DNA from: Candidatus Nealsonbacteria bacterium RBG_13_42_11
Lineage (GTDB): Bacteria; Patescibacteriota; Minisyncoccia; Minisyncoccales; RBG-13-42-11
Reading direction: 5' to 3'
DNA length: 6,225 bases
Assembly: GCA_001821455.1 (NCBI GenBank)
Contig: MHLY01000001.1
Location: 12,441-18,665 of the forward strand
The position numbers and the translations under genes were made by a program. How positions within the stretch are numbered: the first letter of the stretch is position 1; each line of letters starts with the position of its first letter. The notes beneath the pieces were generated by a model. The model was given only the letters and a program-made list of their open reading frames with translations, was not told where the DNA came from and did no database searches. Of the stretch, positions 1-6,028 are shown piece after piece.

Positions 1-1026
1 GCCGAATTTTTCAATGTATTCAAGAAAAAGATTATTTCCCAGTTCTTTTTCAACAAAGACGGCGCCGGTATTGATTGATTTTTCCAAAACTTCGGTCATG
101 GTTCTTTTACCCCAGGTTCGGCCGTCGTAATTGAAAATAGTGATTCCGCCAATTTGAGCTTTGCCTTCATCAACATAGGTGGTTTGGGGAGTAACCTTTC
201 CTTCTTCTAAGGCCCCGGCCATGGTGAGGGGTTTAAAAACCGAACCCGGTTCAAAGATTTTTTGGGTGGCCGCATTTTGGAAAATATCAAAATCAGAAAT
301 TTCCGAATACTGGTTAGGATTGAAGTTCGGGAAATTGGCCAGGGCCAGAATTTTTCCCGATGTGGGATCCATTACTATAATCTGGCCTGATTCAATATCA
401 AGATTTTTCCGGGCGTCGGACAGCAATTTTTCAGCCATAAATTGAATTGAATAATCAACGGTTAAAACAAGGTCGCTGCCTTTATTCTCTCCCGCGCCCT
501 GTAAAAGTTCATCATCGTAGCCCTCGATTCCATACTGGCCCTCTCCGTTCTTATCCAAAAATCCGGATAATTGGGAAGCCAGGGTTTCCTGAGGATAATA
601 ACGGCCGACTTCTTTCCCGAGATAAACGCCTTTTAATTTTACTTCTTTAATTTTCTCAATCTCCTCAGTAGTCAGTTTTCTTTTAATTACCTCGTAAAGA
701 TTATCCTTCTGGAGTTTTTCCAGTATCAATGATTTATCAACATTTATAATCTGAGACAACGCAGCGGCGGTCGTTTCTTTTTCCTTAATTTCCCTCGGCG
801 AAGTATAGACCAAAGGCCATTCCATATTTATAGCCAGGGGCTCCCCTTTCTGGAAGAATATTTCTCCCCTCTCGCCCTGAATTTTTTCATCAAGATTGTA
901 TAATCCCTGAGCCAAGGCCTTGTAATAATCGCCTTTGATGACCTGAATAAAAAAAAGCTGTCCGATAAGAACCAGCCCAAAAAGAGAAATAACTATCAAA
1001 ACGAAATTGATTCTTCCTTGAGCCAT
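1..1026 (-). CDS. ftsI: FtsI/PBP2-type class B penicillin-binding protein (peptidoglycan D,D-transpeptidase), 3' end cut by window edge
   Basis: Septal peptidoglycan transpeptidase that cross-links peptide stems outside the cytoplasmic membrane. The window holds 342 codons from ATG (1024-1026), open to the left edge. Residues 1-6 are cytoplasmic and about 7-30 form one hydrophobic signal anchor. A PBP dimerisation-type region follows (about 45-185; QGERGEIF near 50-57, YGIEGYDDELLQG at 165-177). The transpeptidase domain begins near 210 with GQIIVMDPTSGKILALANFP. The catalytic motif SxxK is S262-V-F-K265 within FEPGSVFKPLT, and SxN is S317-I-N319. The third motif (KTG) would lie beyond the edge. 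Family members usually have about 550-650 residues, so roughly 40% is missing only because of the window boundary. The gene starts 11 bp after the ftsL-like stop, with no clear Shine-Dalgarno. Its position in mraZ-rsmH-ftsL-ftsI favours FtsI over elongation-specific PBP2 or SpoVD; sequence alone does not separate these. Confidence 0.95.
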   Translation of the reverse strand, partial: MAQGRINFVLIVISLFGLVLIGQLFFIQVIKGDYYKALAQGLYNLDEKIQGERGEIFFQKGEPLAINMEWPLVYTSPREIKEKETTAAALSQIINVDKSLILEKLQKDNLYEVIKRKLTTEEIEKIKEVKLKGVYLGKEVGRYYPQETLASQLSGFLDKNGEGQYGIEGYDDELLQGAGENKGSDLVLTVDYSIQFMAEKLLSDARKNLDIESGQIIVMDPTSGKILALANFPNFNPNQYSEISDFDIFQNAATQKIFEPGSVFKPLTMAGALEEGKVTPQTTYVDEGKAQIGGITIFNYDGRTWGKRTMTEVLEKSINTGAVFVEKELGNNLFLEYIEKFG

Positions 1027-1037
1027 ATTGTTTTACG

Positions 1038-1376
1038 CTATTTTGCCAAAGCAGTACTTTCCAAGATGCGGATGTAGTCAATCTTCCCGGCCTTCACAAA
1101 AATCTGGTTTTGCGCCAGGTTATCAATATGCAAAAGAGAGTTAGCCTGAGAAAAATTGATTTCCAGCACCTTATTTTCCTGAGTAAGTTGATTTATTTTC
1201 TTTTCGTAGCTCTGAACCAAATAAAATTCTTTCGTGTAGGTATTAAGCTGAAGAATAGTAACCGCAAAAAGCGATAAAGCCGTCAGGAACAGGAAAAAAG
1301 ATAAAACCCTTAGGTTTATCTTAATTCTTACCGAGTTTATTGTGATGGGCAAATTTGAGACTAAAACGTTTTGCAT
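1038..1376 (-). CDS. ftsL: FtsL/DivIC-like bitopic cell-division protein
   Basis: 112-residue probable divisome scaffold, expected to join FtsB/DivIC- and FtsQ/DivIB-type proteins and help activate FtsWI. A basic N-terminal stretch (R17, K19, R23) precedes one transmembrane helix at about 22-44 (LRVLSFFLFLTALSLF). A heptad-like coiled coil follows at about 48-80 (YEKKINQLTQENKVLEI), the usual FtsL/DivIC layout with an outward-facing C terminus. The tail LLHIDNLAQNQIFVKAGKI resembles the family pattern in which a short motif after the coiled coil (IeelAreelGM) precedes a beta strand. The length is typical. ATG at 1374-1376 lies 5 bp after the rsmH stop; the stop is TAG, and ftsI starts 11 bp later. 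No Shine-Dalgarno is evident, so translation may depend on coupling. Sequence conservation in this family is very low, so the name rests on topology, the C-terminal motif and position between rsmH and ftsI. Confidence 0.85.
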   Translation of the reverse strand: MQNVLVSNLPITINSVRIKINLRVLSFFLFLTALSLFAVTILQLNTYTKEFYLVQSYEKKINQLTQENKVLEINFSQANSLLHIDNLAQNQIFVKAGKIDYIRILESTALAK

Positions 1377-1381
1377 GGTAG

Positions 1382-2290
1382 TTATAGTTTTTCTGCGGCT
1401 CTTAATTTAGCTGAGCGCGAACGACGATTAATTTTAATTTCTTCATTTTTAGGACCGACCGGTTTTTTTGTTAAAATTATGATTAGGTTTTCCTTATTTT
1501 TTTCTTTCAGGAAATTTTTAATAATCCTGTCTTCCAATGAGTGGAAGGAAATTAGCGCCAATCTTCCGCCAGGTTTTAAAATTTCAATTGCCTGAGGCAG
1601 GGCGTTCTTTAAACTGTTCAGTTCGTCATTGACGGCAATTCTCAAGGCCTGGAAAGTTCTCGTGGCAAAATGCAGTTTTTGGTGCTGATGTCTGAAAGGA
1701 ACAGCTCTTTTTAAAATTTCTATTAACTGGGAAGTATTTTTTATGGGTTTTAATTTCCTTTCCTCAAGAATGCTTTGCGCGATTTGTTGCGAGAATCGTT
1801 CTTCTCCGAACTCCTGCAATATTTTTTCAATTTCTGAAACTGACCAGTAGTTTAATATCTTTTCGGCGGTCAAATGATTATTGGTGTCGTATCTCATATC
1901 CAAGGGTTCCTTTTTTAAAAAACTGAATCCCCTGCCCGACGTTTCCAAATGCCAGCTTGACATGCCGAGGTCAAAAAGGATTCCCGAAACCTTGGCAAAT
2001 TTTTCTTTCCCGGCAATTTCTTTTAAGTTGGCGAAGTTCCCGCAGGAAAGAACCAGTCTGTTTTTATATTCCGTATTTTGTATATTATCTTTCGCAGTTT
2101 TTAAAAGTTCGGGGTCGGCATCTATTCCCAGGACCATGCCTTGGGGTCCGTTCTTTTCCAGCAGCGCCAGCGCATGTCCGCCGCCGCCAAAAGTGCAGTC
2201 AATAAAGCTTTCGTTGGGTTTGGGATTCAGATACTCTAAAACTTCTTTTTGAAGAACTGGTATATGTATTTGGGATTTAACGTTTGACAT
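1382..2290 (-). CDS. rsmH: 16S rRNA (cytosine(1402)-N(4))-methyltransferase RsmH (MraW)
   Basis: S-adenosylmethionine-dependent enzyme that methylates N4 of C1402 in the 16S rRNA decoding centre. At 302 residues it is close to the usual 300-315. Family signatures appear in order: HIPVLQKEVLEYLNP (9-23); the SAM-binding loop DCTFGGGGHA (31-40); LGIDADP (54-60), whose acidic residues probably contact SAM ribose; GILFDLGMSS (103-112), corresponding to the family DLGVSS motif; DMRYD (131-135); FATRTFQALRIAVNDEL (208-224); LISFHSLEDRIIKNF (246-260); and the basic tail NRRSRSAKLRAAEK (288-301). All expected catalytic and cofactor segments are present, so it should be active. ATG at 2288-2290 follows the mraZ stop by 4 bp; a weak TAGG precedes it, and an AGGGG lies about 10 bases upstream, inside the end of mraZ. 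It is the second gene of the dcw operon, as in most bacteria. I see no anomalies. Confidence 0.98.
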   Translation of the reverse strand: MSNVKSQIHIPVLQKEVLEYLNPKPNESFIDCTFGGGGHALALLEKNGPQGMVLGIDADPELLKTAKDNIQNTEYKNRLVLSCGNFANLKEIAGKEKFAKVSGILFDLGMSSWHLETSGRGFSFLKKEPLDMRYDTNNHLTAEKILNYWSVSEIEKILQEFGEERFSQQIAQSILEERKLKPIKNTSQLIEILKRAVPFRHQHQKLHFATRTFQALRIAVNDELNSLKNALPQAIEILKPGGRLALISFHSLEDRIIKNFLKEKNKENLIIILTKKPVGPKNEEIKINRRSRSAKLRAAEKL

Positions 2291-2294
2291 TAAC

Positions 2295-2726
2295 CTAGAC
2301 CCCTAATTCCTTTAAGCGTTCGGCGATATCGCCTACGGCTGTTTCCGTCTTTTTCTTGTATTGCTGCCATTTAATTTCATCCCAGACCTCAATTCGATTG
2401 AAAACACCGGCAATTATCACCTTTTTTTTCAGGAAAGCGTAAGTTTTCAAGTAATCAGGCACTAAAATTCTGCCTAAATTATCCAAATCAACTTCCATGG
2501 CGCCCGTCAGCATTAATCTGGCAAAGCCCCGGGCATCGGACTGAGATAAGGGCAACTGGGCCAGTTTTTTCGCCAAAGTCCCCCACTCTTTTGAGGAATA
2601 TAAGAAAAGACACTGATCCAGTCCTCGGGTGATTACTGCTTTCTTGCCCAAGAGCTGGCGGAATTTCCCGGGTATGGCCAGTCGTTTCTTTTCATCTATT
2701 GAATATTTATATTCGCCAATAAACAT
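2295..2726 (-). CDS. mraZ: MraZ, transcriptional regulator of the division/cell-wall operon
   Basis: 143-residue DNA-binding protein of the SpoVT/AbrB swapped-hairpin superfamily. Characterised homologues form ring-like oligomers and bind short direct repeats in front of their own gene. The first half-domain begins MFIGEYKYSIDEKKRLAIPG with the hallmark DxxxR as D11-R15. The second contains MEVDLDNLGRILVPDYL with D82-R86. The length matches the usual 140-155. The C-terminal helix (about 116-143, EIKWQQYKKK...IAERLKELG) is typical. ATG at 2724-2726 is chosen because it gives the conserved MF[IL]GEY N terminus. The preceding sequence has no strong Shine-Dalgarno, only GTGGAT. The gene lies behind a sigma-70-like promoter and a row of four 10-bp-spaced GTG boxes, so autoregulation is likely. 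rsmH follows after 4 bp. Confidence 0.97.
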   Translation of the reverse strand: MFIGEYKYSIDEKKRLAIPGKFRQLLGKKAVITRGLDQCLFLYSSKEWGTLAKKLAQLPLSQSDARGFARLMLTGAMEVDLDNLGRILVPDYLKTYAFLKKKVIIAGVFNRIEVWDEIKWQQYKKKTETAVGDIAERLKELGV

Positions 2727-2729
2727 ATG

Positions 2730-2770
2730 TTATCCACAGTGGGTGGCACTTATTCACACACTTATCCACT
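2730..2770 (+). promoter_or_regulatory. Cluster of DnaA-box-like nonamers in the mraZ leader
   Basis: Read on the plus strand, TTATCCACA (2730-2738) and TTATTCACA (2750-2758) both fit the DnaA-box consensus TTATNCACA exactly. TTATCCACT (2762-2770) has one mismatch. A further one-mismatch copy, TAATCCACA, lies at 2869-2877. The three tight copies share one orientation and overlap the GTG boxes assigned to MraZ, whose complement (CAC) is part of the nonamer. They could be true DnaA sites controlling the division operon, or chance products of the repeated GTGGATAA element. Binding is inferred only. Confidence 0.4.
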
Positions 2771-2781
2771 TTTCCCCACTT
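2745..2781 (-). promoter_or_regulatory. Probable MraZ operator: four GTG boxes at 10-bp spacing
   Basis: On the minus strand, GTG occurs at 2779-2777, 2769-2767, 2759-2757 and 2749-2747, an exact 10-bp period. Three of the four are preceded by AA (boxes AAGTGGG, AAGTGGA, AAGTGCC); the third reads GTGTGTG. Known MraZ operators are 10-bp-period direct repeats: TGGGN with 5-bp spacers in Escherichia coli, and AAAGTG[T/G]-type repeats with short linkers in Mollicutes. The array begins at about the predicted transcription start and lies within the leader, so bound MraZ would be placed to block initiation or early elongation. Regulation is inferred; the repeat period is seen directly. Confidence 0.75.
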
Positions 2782-2788
2782 CAATTAC

Positions 2789-2817
2789 TTTATACCCCAC
2801 CCATACTATAAGGTCAA
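2789..2817 (-). promoter_or_regulatory. Sigma-70-type promoter of the mraZ-rsmH-ftsL-ftsI operon
   Basis: Minus-strand TTGACC (2817-2812, consensus TTGACA) is separated by exactly 17 bp from TATAAA (2794-2789, consensus TATAAT). There is no extended -10 TG. Transcription would start near 2781-2783, giving a leader of about 55 nt before the mraZ ATG that carries the GTG boxes. It lies downstream of the terminator of the preceding gene, as expected for an independent unit. Confidence 0.75.
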
Positions 2818-2893
2818 CCACTTTTGTCCATTCTCAAATATGAATAAAATATCCTATTTTTGCACTTTTAATCCACAGAGGGATGTTCAATGT

Positions 2894-2924
2894 ATTAAAA
2901 AAACAAAAAAGCCCTTATGGGGCT
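2894..2924 (-). terminator. Rho-independent terminator after the Clp-like gene
   Basis: On the minus strand a 5-bp stem AGCCC (2924-2920) and GGGCT (2914-2910) encloses the 5-nt loop CATAA. It is followed at once by a T tract (six T, one G, seven T; 2910-2897). It lies about 40 bp past the TAG stop of the Clp-like gene and ahead of the mraZ promoter. The stem is short, but the T run is long and uninterrupted apart from one base. The plus strand has no U tract after the hairpin, so it is unidirectional. Confidence 0.8.
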
Positions 2925-2961
2925 GAGCTTATGATTCGGTTAAGACCTGGTATTTATAAAC

Positions 2962-5640
2962 CTACTGAGGGGATATTTTCAATGTGAAATCTTCCGGATT
3001 AATCTCCACTTTGTCGCTTCTTTTTAATTGTCCTGATATCAGAGCTGAAGCTAGAGCATTTTCTACCTTATCCTGAATCACCCGGCGCATTTGCCGGGCG
3101 CCGAAAGTCGGATCAAAACCCAATTCGGCAATTTTTTCTTTAAGAGGTTCGGTAATAATAAACTCTATCTCTTTTTCTTTAAGATTGGCCCGCAATTTAC
3201 CGAGAAGCAATTGGGAAATAGATAACAAATTTTCCTTGCTCAGAGTTTTGAAAAGCACTACGGCGTCAAATCGGTTGATGAATTCCGGTTTGAAAGTGCC
3301 TTGCTGAAAAATATAACTTAACAAATTGGTTTTTACCTGCAGCCAGTCGGCCGTTTCCTTCTGAGCCTGTAATATTATCTGATAGCCGGCATTGGATGTG
3401 GCGATAATTATTGAGTTTTTAAAATCAATCTTGCGGCCTACGCCGTCCGTTATAAAACCCTCGTCTAAAACCTGTAAAAAGAGGTTAAGAATGTTAGGAT
3501 GGGCTTTTTCCAGTTCGTCCAAGAGAATCAGGGAAAAAGGCGCTTCCCTTATTTTAGTGGTCAGCAATCCTTCTTCTGTGGCTGAACCGAGCAAACGGGG
3601 AATATCAGTCACGTTCTGGAACTCCGACATATCAAGACGGATTATTTTCTCTTCAGAGCCGAAATAAACTTCAGCCAGAGCTTTGGCAGTCTCGGTTTTA
3701 CCCACTCCAGTGGGGCCTAAGAATAAGAAGGTTCCCATGGGCCCTTTTCTGACGGTTACCTCGGCCCGGGCTCTTCTTAGGGCGGTTGACACTTCTTTTA
3801 CCGCCTCTTCCTGATTGATGATTCTCTGGTGGATTAAGTTTTCCAGACCCAAAAGAACTTCTTTTTCCTTTGTTTCCAACTGGCCGACCGGAATATCGGT
3901 CTTTTTAGAAACGATTTTAGAAACGTATTCGGGCAGAACAACTTTGCTCTTAGTATAAGAATTGGTATAAATCACCACTTCTTCCAGCAGGTCCAGCGCT
4001 TTTTTGGGAAAAGGATTATCTTGGATATATTTGGCGGAATACTTAACAATGTCTTTAAGAGCCTGATAACTGATGAATTTTTTATATTTCGCTTCAAAAG
4101 AGAAAAGTGAGTTTTCCAATATCCTGATAGTTTCTTCCTCGGTCATTTCAGAAACCTTTACCGTTCCGAAATAATTCAGAATCGTCGGATTTCTTTCAAT
4201 AAAAAGATGCAATCCCTGAAAAGAAGTAATGCCGATGACGTAAAAATTTTGCAAAGGAAGATAACGGCCGAGAATCGGCGAAATATCAATGGCGCCCGGT
4301 TTCCCGCTCGCTTGGGAAACGAAACTGTAAAACTCGTCAATCACCAAAATAACATTGCCGGCTGAAAGCACTTCATTAAAAATGTTATCCAAAACCTTTT
4401 CCGTTTCCTCAAACGATTCGTAACGGGTCAAAATGGAAACAACATCCAAAGAAACGACCCTTTTGTAATTTACTTCCGGCAAAGATTGCCCTAAAAACAC
4501 TTTTTGTGCCAGGGCCTGAATAACGCTTTTCCTGCCGCTGCCCGGCTCGCCAATAAGCAAGATATTGTGGCTTTGGCCGCGGCTTAAAGTTCTTTCCATT
4601 TCAGCTACTTCATCCTCGGAGCCGACAATCGTTTCCACGCCCCGCCTTTTAATAATTTCCGTCCAGTCGGAAGAAAACTGATCCAAAGTGGGCGTATAAC
4701 CGGCTGCCCAGGCTTTTCCTATGGATCCTTTTCTTAATAAGTTTTCCTTTTCCCAGAATTTTTTGTTTCTGGCAATTCTTTCTTCTATATCATCCAGCCA
4801 CCAGGTCAGATTCTCAATATCGGCCGTTTTCAAATAAGCGTCAATTAAAATCTTGCCGAAAACTAAGTCGTATTTTGAAATCAGAGTGATTATGTCCCCC
4901 ACTTCCATTCTTTGGTGGTTTCTTTTTTGCGCCAATTTGAAAGATTCCAGAATTAAGTTTCTGAATTGTTCTGAAAGGGCGAATTTATCGCTAGTATGAG
5001 GAACTTTTCCAAAGTAATCCTTAAGAAATGTAAGCTCACCGTCGCCGTCGGGAGTTTTTTCTAAATAATCTTTAAGAGGCGTGAGCCCGCCGCTACCACG
5101 TGGAATTTTCCCTAAATAATCTTTAAGTGAATTTTTAAGATCCTTCAGATTTAAAAGCGCTCTTGAAAATATGAAATTAAGGTTCGGATTATCTAAAATA
5201 AGGTAATAAAAAATCGCAGTCAAATTAGTTTCGCTAAGTCTTTTGGTTTTAGTGAACCCGAACGCCCTATTAACCGCTTTCAGAACTTCAAAACTTAAAA
5301 ATTCCGCCAAGTTGTAGTTTTCAGGATGGGAAAGAACTTCTTCCAAAGGAGCTTTTAATTTCGGCGTCTTTAATTTTGAGTTTAAAAAAGAAATACTTAT
5401 CCGGCTGGTTAAAAACAAAGTGAGGAAAACCAAAGAAAAGCCGAAAGTGTCGGAGAGAACCGCTTTATTCAGCGTGCCAACGAAAAAGGCATAAAGGAAA
5501 ATACCGAAAAGAAGGATAAACAAAATTAAGAATAAATTCTTGCACCATCTGAAAAACCTGAAAAAGACTGACTTCTCGTATTTTACCGCCCGATAAACGG
5601 GAGCCGTTCTTAAGTTGAAATTAAAGGTTGTTTCAGCCAT
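2962..5640 (-). CDS. Membrane-anchored Clp/HSP100 (ClpC/ClpB-like) AAA+ ATPase with a degenerate first ATPase module
   Basis: 892-residue double-AAA+ unfoldase or disaggregase. ATG at 5638-5640 overlaps the upstream TGA by one base (TGATG); an in-frame TTG at 5643 is less likely. A basic N terminus leads into two hydrophobic helices (about 35-55 and 66-80) with a short outer loop, leaving the ATPase cytosolic. A divergent Clp-N-type region follows (about 108-170 and 222-275), split by three 17-residue repeats at 172-222. In AAA-1 the Walker A reads GEPGSGRKS (364-372), with R370 where ClpB/ClpC have lysine. Walker B ends D435-E436 and sensor-1 T472 is kept, but the ERR arginine-finger segment reads TILNYF (N489, Y490). 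The coiled-coil M domain is missing. AAA-2 is canonical: GPTGVGKT (642-649), LILLDE (D708-E709), TSNAG (748-752), arginine finger R790 in KPEFINRF, and sensor-2 GAR (R849). I see no ClpP-docking [LIV]G[FL] loop after TSNAG. It belongs clearly to the Clp superfamily; ClpC or ClpB orthology is unresolved. Confidence 0.93.
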   Translation of the reverse strand: MAETTFNFNLRTAPVYRAVKYEKSVFFRFFRWCKNLFLILFILLFGIFLYAFFVGTLNKAVLSDTFGFSLVFLTLFLTSRISISFLNSKLKTPKLKAPLEEVLSHPENYNLAEFLSFEVLKAVNRAFGFTKTKRLSETNLTAIFYYLILDNPNLNFIFSRALLNLKDLKNSLKDYLGKIPRGSGGLTPLKDYLEKTPDGDGELTFLKDYFGKVPHTSDKFALSEQFRNLILESFKLAQKRNHQRMEVGDIITLISKYDLVFGKILIDAYLKTADIENLTWWLDDIEERIARNKKFWEKENLLRKGSIGKAWAAGYTPTLDQFSSDWTEIIKRRGVETIVGSEDEVAEMERTLSRGQSHNILLIGEPGSGRKSVIQALAQKVFLGQSLPEVNYKRVVSLDVVSILTRYESFEETEKVLDNIFNEVLSAGNVILVIDEFYSFVSQASGKPGAIDISPILGRYLPLQNFYVIGITSFQGLHLFIERNPTILNYFGTVKVSEMTEEETIRILENSLFSFEAKYKKFISYQALKDIVKYSAKYIQDNPFPKKALDLLEEVVIYTNSYTKSKVVLPEYVSKIVSKKTDIPVGQLETKEKEVLLGLENLIHQRIINQEEAVKEVSTALRRARAEVTVRKGPMGTFLFLGPTGVGKTETAKALAEVYFGSEEKIIRLDMSEFQNVTDIPRLLGSATEEGLLTTKIREAPFSLILLDELEKAHPNILNLFLQVLDEGFITDGVGRKIDFKNSIIIATSNAGYQIILQAQKETADWLQVKTNLLSYIFQQGTFKPEFINRFDAVVLFKTLSKENLLSISQLLLGKLRANLKEKEIEFIITEPLKEKIAELGFDPTFGARQMRRVIQDKVENALASALISGQLKRSDKVEINPEDFTLKISPQ
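4975..5127 (-). repeat. Three in-frame 51-bp tandem repeats inside the Clp-like gene
   Basis: Units at 5127-5077, 5076-5026 and 5025-4975 each encode 17 residues beginning LKDY[LF]xK[ITV]P (residues 172-188, 189-205 and 206-222 of the ATPase). The first 17 bases of units 1 and 2 match at 16 positions. Unit 3 differs more but keeps the exact 51-bp phase. The second halves (GSGGLTP, DGELTF, SDKFAL) have diverged into Gly/Asp/Ser-rich linkers. The repeats fall between two Clp-N-like helical segments and probably form a flexible or adaptor-binding spacer. The function is unknown. Confidence 0.9.
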
Positions 5641-6020
5641 CAAAGAATAATTTTAATTCCGAAAATGAAACCTACAATCAAGATTGCCGGCAGGACCAGC
5701 CAGCAAAAAAATGCGATTAATCCTCCCAAAACAATAAAAACTTCCATTAAGAGACCGATAATTATCAGCAAAGTCCTTATAATGGCTCCCAAAATACGGA
5801 AAATCAGATTGGAAAAAAACGCCTCAAAATATCGGCCAAAATCAAATCCCCGGCCGTAAGATACCTTGTATCTGTGCCAGGGCGAAAATAAGGTTTTCAA
5901 AAGCAAGGGAATAGAAAAATAATTCAGATTAAACAAAAGGAAGTTTTTCCAGGCCTTCAGGATGTTTTTCGGCGCATCAAAAAACTGCCAAACAAGATAT
6001 TGAAAAACAATATTTTGCAT
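5640..6020 (-). CDS. Small two-helix membrane protein of unknown function, coupled to the Clp-like gene
   Basis: 126 residues; I do not recognise a named family. The first half is aromatic-rich and amphipathic (MQNIVFQYLVWQFF; AWKNFLLFNLNYFSIPLLLK) and contains a distinctive LFSPWHRYKVSYGRGFDFGRYF stretch, broken here at 44-50 (LFSPWHR) and 56-64 (YGRGFDFGR). Two strongly hydrophobic helices follow at about 76-101 and 103-125, ending in IKIIL. No catalytic motif is visible. ATG at 6018-6020 follows the upstream gene by 8 bp. The stop TGA overlaps the ATPase ATG by one base, implying co-translation, and suggests a role with that membrane-anchored ATPase, perhaps as anchor, partner or substrate adaptor. 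That functional link is inferred from gene order alone. No strong Shine-Dalgarno is seen; only AAGAAA lies upstream. Confidence 0.85.
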   Translation of the reverse strand: MQNIVFQYLVWQFFDAPKNILKAWKNFLLFNLNYFSIPLLLKTLFSPWHRYKVSYGRGFDFGRYFEAFFSNLIFRILGAIIRTLLIIIGLLMEVFIVLGGLIAFFCWLVLPAILIVGFIFGIKIIL

Positions 6021-6028
6021 TAATTTTC

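Noticed and set aside
179..650. Plus-strand open frames at 179-445 and 447-650
   Set aside because: Both lie antisense within the penicillin-binding protein, whose frame carries the SxxK and SxN motifs here. Their translations resemble no family.
890..1081. Minus-strand 63-codon frame across the ftsL-ftsI junction
   Set aside because: It overlaps both genes in another frame and is a low-complexity shadow without a recognisable start region.
1371..2252. Plus-strand open frames opposite rsmH
   Set aside because: They are antisense to a complete, motif-rich RsmH, so coding constraint on the other strand explains them.
2629..2811. Plus-strand 60-codon frame across the mraZ start and control region
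   Set aside because: It covers the conserved MraZ N terminus, operator and promoter on the other strand; there is no family resemblance.
2727..2900. Replication origin
   Set aside because: DnaA-like nonamers and AT-rich DNA are present, but no dnaA, dnaN or other origin-linked gene is nearby, and the nonamers overlap a better-explained MraZ operator.
2727..2961. Small RNA, tRNA, riboswitch or CRISPR in the only intergenic region
   Set aside because: Apart from the terminator hairpin, promoter and GTG boxes I see no cloverleaf, extended conserved fold or spacer-repeat pattern.
3392..3667. Plus-strand 91-codon frame inside the Clp-like gene
   Set aside because: It is antisense to the Walker B region of AAA-2 (D708-E709) and is a shadow.
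5638..5643. TTG at 5641-5643 as start of the Clp-like gene
   Set aside because: The adjacent ATG at 5638-5640 forms the typical TGATG coupling with the upstream stop; TTG would add only one residue.
5665..5859. Plus-strand 64-codon frame opposite the membrane protein
   Set aside because: Its lysine/isoleucine-rich translation is the expected complement of transmembrane codons, with no independent support.
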